A DNA stretch of 64,000 nt, taken from Antitrichia curtipendula. Taxonomy: Eukaryota > Streptophyta > Bryopsida > Hypnales > Leucodontaceae. Numbering within the stretch: the stretch's first letter is position 1; each line of letters opens with the position of its first letter. Under the pieces are notes generated by a model that saw only the letters and a program-made list of their open reading frames with translations, was not told the DNA's origin and searched no databases. Positions 11,968-22,290 of this stretch are shown piece after piece. The stretch spans positions 55,380,029 to 55,444,028 of the forward strand of contig OX579633.1 in the NCBI GenBank assembly GCA_951230915.1, written 5' to 3'. Both the position numbers and the translations under genes were made by a program.

Positions 11968-13059
11968 ATTTAGACTTTAGGGTTTTTCCGGAACGGTTTT
12001 TCCGCATGTGGGCCCGATTCCGGAAATTTTGGGATAACTTTCATTAGCATTCCGGATATCTCGGATGCTTCTGTGGTTGGTTAGCTAGATTTTCGGATGT
12101 CTCTTTTCCCTTTGTGTTTTGGTTTTTAAATGATGAGCAAGCTTGTTGCTCATTCATTCCATCCTTATGCAATTTGAAGTTTTATTTCATTTCTTTTATG
12201 CTGATCTACGCCACTAAGTGTACATCCCATGTTCTAAGTGTTTGTGTGAGGACTTGGGCGGTGTGTTTGTGCGTTTTGAGAGTTGTGAGGAACCGAGAAG
12301 GAGGAATCCGGATTTCATGAGTGTTTGGAGTAAGACATTGGGGGAGGATTTGTGAGAGAGCTGGGTCGAATCTGTAGGACTTGTGCACTTAGTATCTTTA
12401 AACTACTGGAACGGTAATCCGATTGGAGTAGTGAGGGTGAGGTTCCGGAACTAGGAAGTAGTTTCGTGCGGGGTTAAGCAACCGCCAAGAGGAATATCCC
12501 CTTGCTTACCGGAAGATCTACCAACTGCAGCATCACTTATTTTCCTATAGACCTTCTTTTGTGTTGAATCCGGATAGCTATGATTCTGTCGTTGTAGTAA
12601 AGGAGAGAGACTGGCTTTTGCGTGACCTCTTTCCCGGATAGGCCATCCGGAAAGTTGTGAGGAGACGGAAACTTACTTTGCCGCAACATATAGATCTGTT
12701 GAGTGTCTTGGGTTGTTTTTCGTTTTGTTTTTTATAAGTTAGAACGTGTGGTCAATGAGTGGTGGAGTCCCTGCCCCTCTAAAGAGTAAAAGCGGACTCC
12801 CTGAAGGTAAAACAGGGGCATAACAAACCGAATAGTGACCGTATCCGGATTCCGGAAGGAGACGGATACGTATTAAATTCCGGAAAGGAGGAAGTCCGGA
12901 AGAGGAGAAAGAGGTTTTAGATACCTTTGGAATGATTTAGAGATAATCCGAATAAAACCAAATTCATAGCAACATAGTAGAGTCCCTGGGACGATATTCC
13001 GTGTCATCTAACCACAATTGTGTGTTAAAGGTGCTTACCTCTAGATTACGCGTATGACA
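11968..13059 (+). other. 3' non-coding part of the nested element
   Basis: About 1.1 kb with no coding frame over 70 codons, dense in 'ccgga' words. A purine-rich tract lies at about 12,880-12,915. If the element were a full LTR retrotransposon this could be a polypurine tract, but no downstream LTR matches the left end. Confidence 0.5.
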
Positions 13060-13064
13060 GCGCG
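13060..13064. repeat. Right target-site duplication of the nested element
   Basis: GCGCG, identical to 9572-9576. Confidence 0.88.
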
Positions 13065-13490
13065 TCCGAAAGCAATTTGGATTCGTAGACAATCGGAAGG
13101 AACGTGGCATTGTTGTGTCCTCACTCCTCCGAGCGCGGGACATTCCAGACAGCGACGTAACACTACCTGGCTTTGTGGGTGGACCAGCCTATGTTACGTC
13201 AAGAACTCACCGGCATGTACAGTATGTGGTTCACAATCCGCATGAACTGTGGGCAAGTTGCAACTATGTACATTTTCAAAAAGGGAACACTTGTAAGCAT
13301 AAAGTGAAGGTTCTTCAAATTCTCCATCCGCACCTAGCAGAGGGGATCGTGGCAAGATACTGCAGCAGCTTGAAGGGGACTGTTGGAGCCGGGCTAAGGC
13401 ATTTGCTAACTCCAACGAGGAGGGGAGCAATCCCAGCTTTTTCCTCCCAAGGGGAAACGAGACTGGATTCCCCTGTTCAGTCAACGCCAT
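13065..13490 (+). pseudogene. Transposase C-terminal part with SWIM zinc finger
   Basis: Immediately after the nested element and its right GCGCG copy, the frame continues with RKQFGFVDNRKERG, which completes the MULE tail broken at 9576. A SWIM-type finger follows (about 13,240-13,310: C...GNTCKH). The first Cys of the usual CxC pair is Ser here. The frame stops at TAG 13488-13490. Past that stop, 13,514-13,807 encode a leucine-rich coiled coil in the same frame, so the original protein probably ran to the TAA at 13,808. Confidence 0.82.
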
Positions 13491-13810
13491 AGTCACACAG
13501 AGCGCACCCGCCCATGGACCTGCAGAGCACATTACAGTTGCAGACGAAGGAGCTCTTGGACTTCGTCGAGGGGAAGACGACGCTGATGGAACACCTTCAC
13601 GCGGATTTACAGCGGTCATTGGGGAAGATGAAGATGTTAGAGGCTGAAATAGAGTCTGGAAACATACATCCATCGCAAACAAATCCAGTGTTTCATCCTG
13701 TGGAGGACGGCTTGGGGATGCAGTTGGGGCGACTGAAAGACTTCTTGGAGTGGAATAACCGGACAAGGACGTCAAGGAGGCTGGCAATGGGCGGAGACTC
13801 TCCAGCTTAA

Positions 13811-14848
13811 ATGAAACTGCAGGCTTGTAGTATCATTGATGTGCTCTAATAGTGTTTCGAACTGGTGTGCCTTTTTTTAGGGTGTTCAACTTGTGCAGTT
13901 CTCCATTTTCACAACGCAATCTTCCACATCCATTTAAATATCACAGCATTCACGTGTGTATGGTACTCATTGCCCGCGGGAGGCTATAACGATTTATGGT
14001 CAAAATTTGCTTTTTCGAATGAAACACTGTGTTGTGAATGCAACGGCTCTGCAATATAGTACTATAGCCTCATTGTGATTGGGGATCTAGGGCGTTTCCT
14101 ATGCACAGTTTCTTTATTTTGACGTTCAAATGTTTAGAAAAGTATTGATTCCCTTCTTCCGTACGAGATTACTTTATCGTTTGGCAATGTCGCCACCTCC
14201 TCAGATACGGTAGTTCCACCATGGGGCACCTTACCGTGTCCTACAAACACAGAGCATGTCCACAAATACGAGAAAGGAAAAGGATTCAGCATTCCTTTCA
14301 ACTACAATTGGCTCCATTCTTTTCTCTGTTTAATAGGGCATTCAATACTGTGCCCAAGCCAAGCCGTGTTGGCGATCATTCGACGATACGCGCACCTTTT
14401 GCTTGTAGCCGGATTTTGACTACCATGCTTAGAACCGGACTTGCCAATACAATGGCCACGTTCATTCCAATTAATATAACAGTGAAGCAACTTCACTGTG
14501 TGAATTCTAAGAAACACTGGCGTGCGGCAATCCACTATAACTTCATAGTGCATGCAGACCTAAAAAGAAAAGAAAGCCATAGAGGGCGGGATATCTCCAC
14601 AAGTACAAGTTTGACAAGACAAAAGCTGCAAGCAAGAAGTGTTGGACCGAAAAAAATAACTTCATCAACATACATGTACAGCAGCTGGGAGAACACTGAC
14701 TCAGAAAATACAGGGTGTCAATACTAGTCTGTACACATGAAATGCTGAAGGCACTACTACAATAGACAGGTAAGTGTACGTAGACATGGTCTTCACAGCA
14801 GTGAACTGAAAGAAACCTACAAAAGATGACTCTCCACTAGTCAAGCCG
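13811..14848. other. Spacer between the convergent MULE genes
   Basis: About 1 kb between the transposase stop and the Ulp1 stop. It should hold both 3' untranslated regions. The 168-codon + strand frame at 14,221-14,727 has no recognisable domain and is not called as a gene. Confidence 0.5.
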
Positions 14849-15690
14849 CTAATGGTGTAGTGCTACCACGCAACTCAGTAGATGAGTCGCTGGCAGCACT
14901 GTAGAACACACGGTATGGAGGCTCGTAGTCTGGTGATATGCCAGATTCTCGGAGCTCATCTGCAAATCTGCAATCGCCGAGATCACATTCTTCTGAAGGG
15001 CTGGCGCTGTTTCATGGATTTTCACCTGTAAAAGAAATAGATCCATTGCTGCAGTGCGGTCTGACATCGGGTCATTGCCATGGAAGAGACGAAGATACAA
15101 CTCCATGAAACGCAATATGCAAAAGCCACACTCGTAATTCCCTTTCTGAGCAAATGTGGGCACCTCCACAGTGATGGGCTGAGTGGGCAGCGACCGGCCG
15201 TGCACCAACTGCCAAGCCTTCCAGATACGGCGTATGTACTCTCGGTCCACTGAGTCGGTGTGCCTGTGAGCGCTATCCAGGTGAAGCACGCTGGACTCCG
15301 TTAGAATGTACAGAGACCAGTGCATCTTGCCAAAAAACGGGATTAGTATTTCCATATTGGTGGGGCACTCACTGAAGATCCGTGTTGGGACAAGATATTG
15401 CTGGCCCCACTTCAACAGTGCTTCTTCTGAAATGTTGTCCCACATCTGTGTCATAGTGGCGTCCACGAAAGACGACGTCACAAACACGCGTCGTCGAGTC
15501 TCCGCAAGGAGGCTCCATCACAGTCGGCGACTAAGTACGTCGACAATGTTCTGCCCAAGGTACTTCCGTGCCTTCCTCAAGTCGCGGACATGACGCGTCG
15601 GAACGGGCAGGGCCTCCTTCCCGAGGCCAAAGAAGTACAGGAATCCGCTATCACGATCACCATCACTTTTCCTGCAGTGGCACGAGGAGC
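14849..15690 (-). pseudogene. Ulp1/SENP-type (C48) cysteine protease domain
   Basis: The catalytic elements appear in the order of the C48 family: His in KMHWSLYIL, Asp in VLHLDSAH, Gln in TFAQKGNYECG and Cys in the same motif, where the usual DCG is ECG. The domain begins upstream near SGFLYFFGLGKEALPVPTRH (about 15,650) and is interrupted by TGA at 15518-15520. Known family members process SUMO precursors and deconjugate SUMO. Substrate here is unknown. All catalytic residues are present, so the active site is intact although the frame is not. Confidence 0.85.
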
Positions 15691-15766
15691 CGAAACGTGA
15701 TTCAGTGGGCAGTGTTTCGTAGAAACAGTGGACACATACAGGTCGACATGAAGTAAACCGAACTCA

Positions 15767-17088
15767 AACAGGGATAGCGTACTTCGGAAGGGTCTCTATG
15801 AGACCGTCTACATTGAAGAAATTATAGCAATTGGGGATGGACAGTCTAATTGTTGGGGCTGGGTCACGATCATTGCTGTGAGGCGGGGCAAAAGTAACAC
15901 TTTTTTGATGAAGAACTCGCCGCGTACTGTCAGGATCAAGGACTACGTGCGGAGCTGGGACTAATTGCTCTCCCTCGCTGTCCTCCTCCATCCTCTGCAA
16001 CGAAGCGTCCTCCACTGCCCGGTTAGCTGCAAAATCAGCGGCAAGATTTCGAAGAGTGGCTGATGCTGCAGCGAAGCTCTCCATATGATCTGCTGGCAAA
16101 AGGAAACCAGGACTGATGGTAGCTGGCGGTGTGCTTGCGAAAGGAAGTCCCTCAATGTGCAAGTCCTGTGTAGCAATGTCCTCAACGACAATGTTGAATG
16201 GCTCTAGCGCGACTACAATGGACTGTGTGCACTGTGGCCCCTCTTGTGCAGGCATATCCTGTGTTTCCTGCAACGTAACCTTCATCTGGGTTTCGTGTCC
16301 CTGTGTTTCGCTGTCCTCCACGTCACGGTAGTGTGTCCGGCTCGTGTCCTCGTCATTTGTTTCCTCCACCGTCCGCTGAAGTTGCTTTTGAGGCCCCTGT
16401 GTTTCGCTGTCTTTCTTCCCACAATACTCCGTCCACCTAGCGTCCTCGTCCTCTTGTAGCGCAGCGTCGAAGGACTGAACAACATCCATAATGTTTTTCA
16501 GGGCGGCCTTGGTGCACAAACCCCAACTTGGCCCACACTCATCTGCGACGTACCCCATATCCATGTCCTCACGCGTGCGGAGCAACCTCGACCAGATCTT
16601 ACCCTGGTCACACCAGTGCTCGTGCAGCGTTGTTGTCCAACATCGTGCAAAAGTTGCCGGCAAGTCACGTGCCAAGTCCTGGAGAGCACGAAGGCGTACA
16701 TTTTGAACCCACCTCAGAATCCCATCGATGATGCAGTCCTCCTTCCCCTCGGAGACCATGCTGGCGTCTTTCATCACACTCGTGTGGACCACATCCGCAT
16801 CAAAGTTTTCCATGCCAGAAAATCGGAACTTTGCATCGTAGGTGAATACCGCCAGCGCCAACATGATGTCTCGCACCCGTAATCACATGTTCCGCACCAC
16901 AGTCTTGTTTACCCCGAAAAGGGGACAAGAAAATTGGCGCCACCTGCCCGACACGTTGTGGACCGCAATCCGCATCACCTGCACAAAAGGTGAGGGCTTC
17001 AACCTGTGAACTCTATCCTCCAAGAGGATGCGGCGGACCTCCTCAACCTCCTCTTCTGCAGTGTGGACAGGATTGTGCCCGTTAGCGC
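15767..17088 (-). pseudogene. Middle/acidic region of the Ulp1 gene (exon D, upstream part)
   Basis: Exon D starts after an ATTTCAG acceptor (exon base 17088). It encodes a conserved-looking stretch (VRRILLEDRVHRLKP, RIAVHNVSGRW, DIMLALAVFTYDAKFRF). Then comes a Glu/Gln/Thr-rich region with a repeated DSETQG motif (about 16,280-16,420). Stops TGA 16883-16885 and TGA 15764-15766 lie in this same frame. No domain recognised. Confidence 0.65.
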
Positions 17089-17161
17089 CTGAAATTCGAC
17101 ATCAACTGAAAATCCTGAAGTAAATTCATTCACGGTTGGGGGTGGTCAGCAATTGACTTAC

Positions 17162-17501
17162 CATCGTGTCGCCATGGCAAGGGTGGAAGCCTCGGAAACA
17201 GCTCCTTATTCTCCGCTAACACTAACCACAGTGGGCACCAATCCCACACACAAGCCTCACGTATAATCTCAGTTTTCCGCCTGAATTCTAAAACAGCTGT
17301 CTCTACGAGGCATTCTTGTCTTGCCCTCAGCTCGACCTTGGACTGGCGACACCTGTCCTCGAAGCTTGCCTGCTCTTGGACATACTGTAGGTAATTGGCC
17401 AAACGTTCAATGTCCGCCGGCACCTTGCCGTACTTCACACTATTCATCTGTGCATTGACGGCGCGGTCGACCTCGCGTGCCACGTTAGGGAAATCCTCCT
17501 C
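17162..17501 (-). pseudogene. Exon C of the Ulp1 gene
   Basis: 340 bp flanked by an acceptor (CATATGTAG) and a donor (GATG|GTAAGT). It encodes a helical, charged segment from EEDFPNVAREVDRAV to LPPLPWRHDG without stops. It joins exon D in phase (Gly-Ala-Asn junction), which supports both introns. Function unknown. Confidence 0.65.
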
Positions 17502-17676
17502 CTACATATGAAAACGCGGATCGTACCACAGGTGCTGATTAGTTACACACCAAACATCGTAGCCATCACAGATAAACACTGCTGCAAAACACTGTACCGA
17601 AATACTGTCGCGTAACACTATTTGAAAACACCAAAATAAAATGCATTCAAAAATGTGACTGGATTGGGGATCTCAC

Positions 17677-19975
17677 CTTAGCGTCACAAAGCCACTACAT
17701 TGTAGTCTCTCGAGCAGCGACCTGAAATTCGCCAGTTGCCCATGATTGTGCGAAACGTGCTCTGAACTCTTCTCCAGAAAGTCCCTCCCACGGCCAGGCC
17801 AGCAACTCGGGCCTCACCTGCAGTACGTGTATCAGATCTGGAGGCTCGATCGGGGACGGTGGGATTACCTTAGGGTGGGCTTCTGCTAATTCATCTGCCT
17901 TCTTGCGCGCTGCCATTTTCACCTCCCACTCGTCCCTCCTAAGACGCTCTGCTCGGCACCACGTCGAAGCTGCCAACTCCGGATGGTAGATCTTTGGGGT
18001 AGCTGCCCCTATCCCACATAACCAGTACCTATGTAGCGCGTGAATCCCCTCATAGTTCCCCGTCCACGGTACAATTTGCAGGTGATTTGTCTTCTTCTTT
18101 TCAGGTACGTGGGCAGGGCTCTTCTTCGTTCCAGGTGAAATGAAATTCACCTCCTTCAATGGGTAACTCAACCCTAAAGCGCGCTGCGCTGCCTGGGTCT
18201 TCAGCATCTTCAGAGGTCCATTCACCGTCGGAGAAGTCTTGAAGACGGTTGGATTGTGATTCTGCACATTCTTGGCTCCTTCAGTTTGAGTTGAAGATGG
18301 CATTGTCGCAGACCTCTGCAATTGGGTGTCCTGCCCAATTCCAGGTAAAGGTGGCACCATGCGAGACTGCGCCAATTGGGGTCCGGCCCCTATTTCAGCT
18401 GAAGGTGGTCCGGCAGGAGACCCTTACGCACCGGAGGTCTTCAACTCTGAGGATTGAATGCTCGGTTTGGAATGTGGCATCGTAAGAGACCCAAGCCTAC
18501 TTCCGGGTGGCAACTCTTTGGATTGAACATCCGGAGGTGAAGGGGGCAACATAGGAGACTGCGGCCTCGGTGAATTAACCTCATCCTCCAAATGAGGATA
18601 CTCTGCAATTACCCTATTCACTGTGTCCAATGCATGTCCAAGCTCCACCTCCATTGTTGCGGCCTCACTCAGTGTTGCGAAGTGGTCATCTGTTGCTGCA
18701 TGCGCTTGCCTACAGATGCCCACACTAGCAATTGGAATGGCTCGTGCATTCTCTACATTTCGCGCGCCCGCACCATGAAGCAGATCTTGAAGCGGAGTGG
18801 AATCGCCACGATCGTCTGAAAAAACCACCGTCCCTCGACGGTGGGCTGATGGGCGTGCTTCCTCCGTCGTTCATTTTCGAGGGCCCTCATGCGGACTTCC
18901 AGGTTCTACGTCGACGGCGGACCTCAATTTACGCTTGGCCACGGGTCCTGTAGGTGGAGCGACTGTGGCACTTCTGGGTCCTGCAGCTTTTGCGGCCGTG
19001 GTAGGCACTGTTCCATGCGCTCCCCAGATAGGATCAACAGGTACACCATTCTTGTCCATGCCAGACTTCATTCGCGTCAAGATCTGATGTACAGACCCTT
19101 TCTCTTGTTCCTGCGTTACCACTTGTGCCTTTGGATCCTCCGGAACCTCACGCACTTTGCGCGAGACAATGGCCTCCAGTGTTTCGGCAACCGGCGGCCG
19201 CTTCCTCGAACCTTTCTTCACGGGTTGGAAGTCCCCAGTACTATTTTCACTCTCCACACTGGAGTGGCTTATTTTCTTCGATGTGTCGCCTGGAGGGTGG
19301 TCACTGAACCTCACCTTCTTCGCATTCTTCCCTACTGCCGACCTGAGATACGAGTCCCATCCCACCACCTGCTCGACAGTGTTTTGCGGCGTCGTTTCTC
19401 CATCCACCACTTGAGATTGCCTTCCCCCCTTTGCACGGCTATCCTCACCCTCTGTCTGCACAGCAGGTTTCTCAGTCACCGCTGGTACGTCATTGTCTTC
19501 ATCATCCGATGTCAATACAATTGGTGTCTTCGTCCGCGTATTAGTTCCCTTCGCCCGAATGACAGAACCTTCCACATCCAACTCCTTACCCGCGCGGATC
19601 CCTTCAGACACCTTCCCCTGCCCAATTCCCTGGTCAGGATACAGTAGCAATTGGAGCGGGTTACCCATGGCGTCCTTCTTCGCAGGACACTGTGAATTCC
19701 ATCGGTGAGAATTCAAACGCATTTTGTTTGCAAAGGTATTAAACCCACAGTGTATACATTTGAAAAACTTCCGTGTTGGGTTATTTGGTTTTGAGATCCC
19801 TGTGTGTGCCTTCGTGGCGCACTCCTCCAAAAGCCTGGCAAACTCCTCTTTTGTGCCATAGTTCACGTTGTAGGAGTACTTGTCGATGGTGACCTCTTGG
19901 AAAAAAAACTGCGCCCCCAGTTGGACCAAGACGACCATCGTTCAGAGAGTCCCATGATTCATTGACAGGGTACCT
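17677..19975 (-). pseudogene. Exon B of the Ulp1 gene with C2HC-like zinc finger
   Basis: Near the start is FKCIHCGFNTFANKMRLNSH followed by RWNSQC. This gives Cys-x2-Cys-x12-His-x5-Cys spacing, a C2HC variant of a classical zinc finger. The segment before it (RYPVNESWDSLNDGRLGPTGGAV, then TIDKYSYNVNYGTKEEFARLL) is split by the frameshift at 19901-19908. After the finger the sequence is Pro/Ser/Lys-rich and disordered-looking, then ends with a more ordered part (about 18,090-17,700: HRYWLCGIG, ERLRRDEWEVKMAARKKADE). In-frame stops at 18871, 18424 and 17695. The finger could bind DNA, for example the element's own ends. That is speculation. Confidence 0.65.
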
Positions 19976-20231
19976 CCTAAACACAGAAAACAAAAGAGAA
20001 GGGTGACAGATACGTACCTATGCATCCCGCTGCGACTCATCCCCGGCTGGCTGAGGACCTCCCTCTTGAGATCCCTCGGGAGGCTCCACCACAGGTTTCC
20101 GCTTGCCCATGTCAGAGCACCCTACGCTGAGCCCAACTCCGACCTCCTGGAAGCAATTTCGGTAGCCGATTAACTCTCCCCAACGAAACACTGGGCGGTA
20201 GTAAAAATATTGATCTGTGTACGAGTCTCTG

Positions 20232-21446
20232 CTGGAAAAAGAGAACAATTGAATGCAATGTCAGTCACTGAATGAAGAAGGCAATATATATTGAATCCAT
20301 ATTCCGCTTCCGGCATGTACAACACCACGTTGTTCTAAATTACAGATACAAGAGTACAAGTCAATCTAGTTTCCACGGAAGTTCTTTCAAAACCCTGTCT
20401 CCACAGCATCCGCGATTGAACTGCAATTTCCCTCACCTTGCGTGTGACCCCATGGGAGCCGGTTCCCTTACCACAGGATGCATATGGGTCCTATGAATTC
20501 ACTGTGAGCCTCTACTAAAATGACAATTCCCTACAAGAACGTGCTTTCCCACAGCGATTATGCCCTAGAAAAATCCCTGAACCTCAAGCCTGCATTTGAC
20601 ACAACTCGCTAAAACCTAAGGAAACGTACAGCACAATTCCAGCATGCCCTCCAGCCGACCCTAAACTGCTGCTGAAATTTCAAAAAGTGCAAAACAGGGA
20701 AGATTGAAGCACGAACCTGGAGACAATGCAAATGAGAAGTGGCTCTTCATGGAAGGCGCCGTTCTGCATTTGAGCACGCTTCCAAAGACGTTGAAGCCGA
20801 GCGCAGCACTCTCAAATCTACTCTTTGTCCTTAATCATGCATGGCCGTAAACCCTAAGCTGGGCACTAGCCTGTCTTCTCACTCTGAAATCGCACTCGAG
20901 TACTCCTGAAATTACGATTTTCAAAATCTCTGTGATGGTGCACCAACTCTCGGTCGCTCCTTTCCCAATCGCGGCCCTCGCCGCAACTGCTAGACAGTGA
21001 TTGAGAGCCTGTGAAGGAAAGGAAGGGCCGAAACACTGCCTCCGGTGGAAGGTGGACTTCGCAGGCAAGAATCGGCGTACAACGAGGACAGTACGGACAA
21101 AGTCGGCGGACTTCGTGCCCGAGCCCCGCCCGAAGCCAGTTTTCCAAACCCAAACCTTGACACGAACCAATTGTATGGGCACTCATCCCCATGTTCGCGT
21201 GGTTCTAAAAGAACATGTGTTTCATTCTCCTTTTTCCAAACTACTAATTAGTTATTAGTTCGTAAATCCTTTAGACGTTCTCGTTATATTCGTTTTCTTG
21301 AATCATTTGCCTTCCACACTTTCTCGAATCGTAAATAACAGGTATTCATTTTCAAATGCTCCTAAGCATTTCACTTCATGTATTCTTACAAAAAACTTCA
21401 TTCATTATGTGTTTACGGCTACGCAAGAAGCCAAAAATATCAATAT
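20232..21446. promoter_or_regulatory. MULE right arm upstream of the Ulp1 gene
   Basis: About 1.2 kb upstream of the - strand gene. GC-rich near 20,900-21,150. No credible domain-bearing ORF. By position it contains the promoter and 5' leader of the Ulp1 gene; the 20,231 exon begins just after a TTTTTCCAG acceptor, so a further 5' exon should lie here. Confidence 0.4.
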
Positions 21447-22290
21447 TTTGGGGTTGTGCGCTACGTACAAACCGCTTCACCGCAATGATACATTTTTTTA
21501 AGGGAGTCCCTAGCACTCCCTAACATGAGGGCAAATGTTTATGGTTCACAAAAAAGAAAAAATAATTCTTTTGTTTGGGGTGCGCGGTACGTAAAGCCCG
21601 CTTCACTCCAATGGTACACTTTTTTTGGTTAGGGAGTCCCTTGGCACTCCCTAACATGAACGCAAATGTTTATGGTTCACAATAACCCTACAAAAAAATC
21701 TTATTATTTGGGTGCGCGGTACGTAAAGCCTGCTCCACTCCAATGATACATTTTTTTTAGTTAGGGAGTCCGTTGGCACTCCCTAATATGAGGGCAAATG
21801 TTTATGGTTCACGAAAAAAAAAAAAAAGTTCTTTTGTTTGGGGTGCGCGGTACGTAAAGCCCGCTTCACTCCAATGATACACTTTTTTTGGTTAGGGAGT
21901 CCCTTGGCACTCCCTAACATGAACGCAAATGTTTATGGTTCACAATAACCCTACAAAAAAATCTTATTATTTGGGTGCGCGGTACGTATAGCCCGCTTCA
22001 CTCCAATGATACATTTTTTTTGGTTAGGGAATCCCTTGGCACTCCCTAACATGAGGACAAATGTTTATGGTTCACAAAAATCCTAAAAAAAAATCTTGTT
22101 ATTTGGATGCGTGGTACGTAAAGCCCGCTTCACTCCAATGATACATTTTTTTTAGTTAGGGAGTCCCTGGGCACTCCCTAACGTGAGGGCAAATGTGAAG
22201 TATTCCCAGAAGCCCAAAAGAAAAGGCCCTATTCTTGTGGTCTTTAGTATGCAAAATTAACCCTAAATCCAATCATACATTTTTCTTAGT
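21447..22290 (+). repeat. ~131-bp tandem repeats with a hairpin in each unit
   Basis: Six good copies and a worn seventh. The common 'ccaatgatacattttt' core falls at about 21484, 21610, 21742, 21873, 22005 and 22137, and degenerately near 22269 (spacing 126-132 bp). Each unit contains GTTAGGGAGT and ACTCCCTAAC separated by 7-8 bases, a 10-bp perfect stem, and a 'gtgcgcggtacgtaaagccc' stretch. The array is inside the MULE, 0.7 kb from its right end, with no equivalent near the left end. Subterminal arrays may bind transposase; that is inference. Confidence 0.88.

Larger units (their letters stand above)
9577..13059 (+). mobile_element. 3,483-bp nested element with TGTCA...TGACA ends
   Basis: The ends are a perfect 5-bp inverted pair (TGTCA at 9577, TGACA ending 13059). 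The 5-bp target duplication GCGCG is at 9572-9576 and 13060-13064. TG...CA ends with 5-bp duplications are typical of Ty3/gypsy LTRs, yet I find no direct terminal repeat inside it: the first and last 400 bp do not match each other. So it is either a solo LTR of unusual length that carries its own ORF, or a non-LTR element such as a GINGER-type DNA transposon (TGT-starting ends, 4-5-bp duplications). It is very rich in 'tccgga' words, unlike its surroundings. It holds one long broken ORF on the + strand. Confidence 0.85.
6425..13810 (+). pseudogene. MULE transposase (SWIM-type), broken by stops and a nested insertion
   Basis: Exon 1 starts at ATG 6425 and ends at 6831. A GT-AG intron (6832-6942) joins it to 6943 in phase. 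Then follow an AT-hook-like basic region, the MULE DDE core (about 8,090-9,576), the nested element (9577-13059), and the SWIM zinc finger plus a C-terminal coiled coil (13065-13807). The core has the MULE-like SIDATFG motif (first Asp), FIVDCAQGE (second Asp), LCLWHVHRAW and the conserved AVENYHGYMKS block. Same-frame stops lie at 7640-7642 (TGA), 7967-7969 (TAA) and 13488-13490 (TAG). The frame changes between about 8,030 and 8,090, where a frameshift or an unrecognised intron must lie. In an intact form it would cut and move the element by its terminal repeats. Confidence 0.85.
14849..20231 (-). pseudogene. Giant zinc-finger/Ulp1 protease gene of the MULE
   Basis: Reading the - strand, exon B (about 19,975-17,677), exon C (17,501-17,162) and exon D (17,088-14,849) join in phase at GT-AG introns. 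They give a frame of roughly 1,600 codons. In-frame stops are TGA 18871-18873, TAA 18424-18426, TAG 17695-17697, TGA 16883-16885, TGA 15764-15766 and TGA 15518-15520. One frameshift lies in a run of eight A at 19901-19908. The natural end is TAG 14849-14851. An upstream exon (20,231-20,028, GELIGYRNCFQEV) lies before a probable intron, but its phase to exon B is unresolved. Order of parts: C2HC-like finger, long low-complexity middle, acidic Gln/Thr-rich region, Ulp1 domain. An intact relative could remove SUMO- or ubiquitin-like tags from nuclear proteins. This copy is probably dead. Confidence 0.8.

Noticed and set aside
12880..12915. Polypurine tract suggesting a full LTR retrotransposon
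   Set aside because: No LTR follows that matches the left end of the element, so the tract alone is not evidence.
14221..14727. 168-codon + strand frame between the convergent MULE genes
   Set aside because: No domain, no splice or promoter support, and located where two 3' untranslated regions are expected.
14849..18873. Stop-codon reassignment or RNA editing to explain in-frame stops
   Set aside because: The intact host genes in the window use normal stops and contain no internal ones; decay of a dead transposon copy is simpler.
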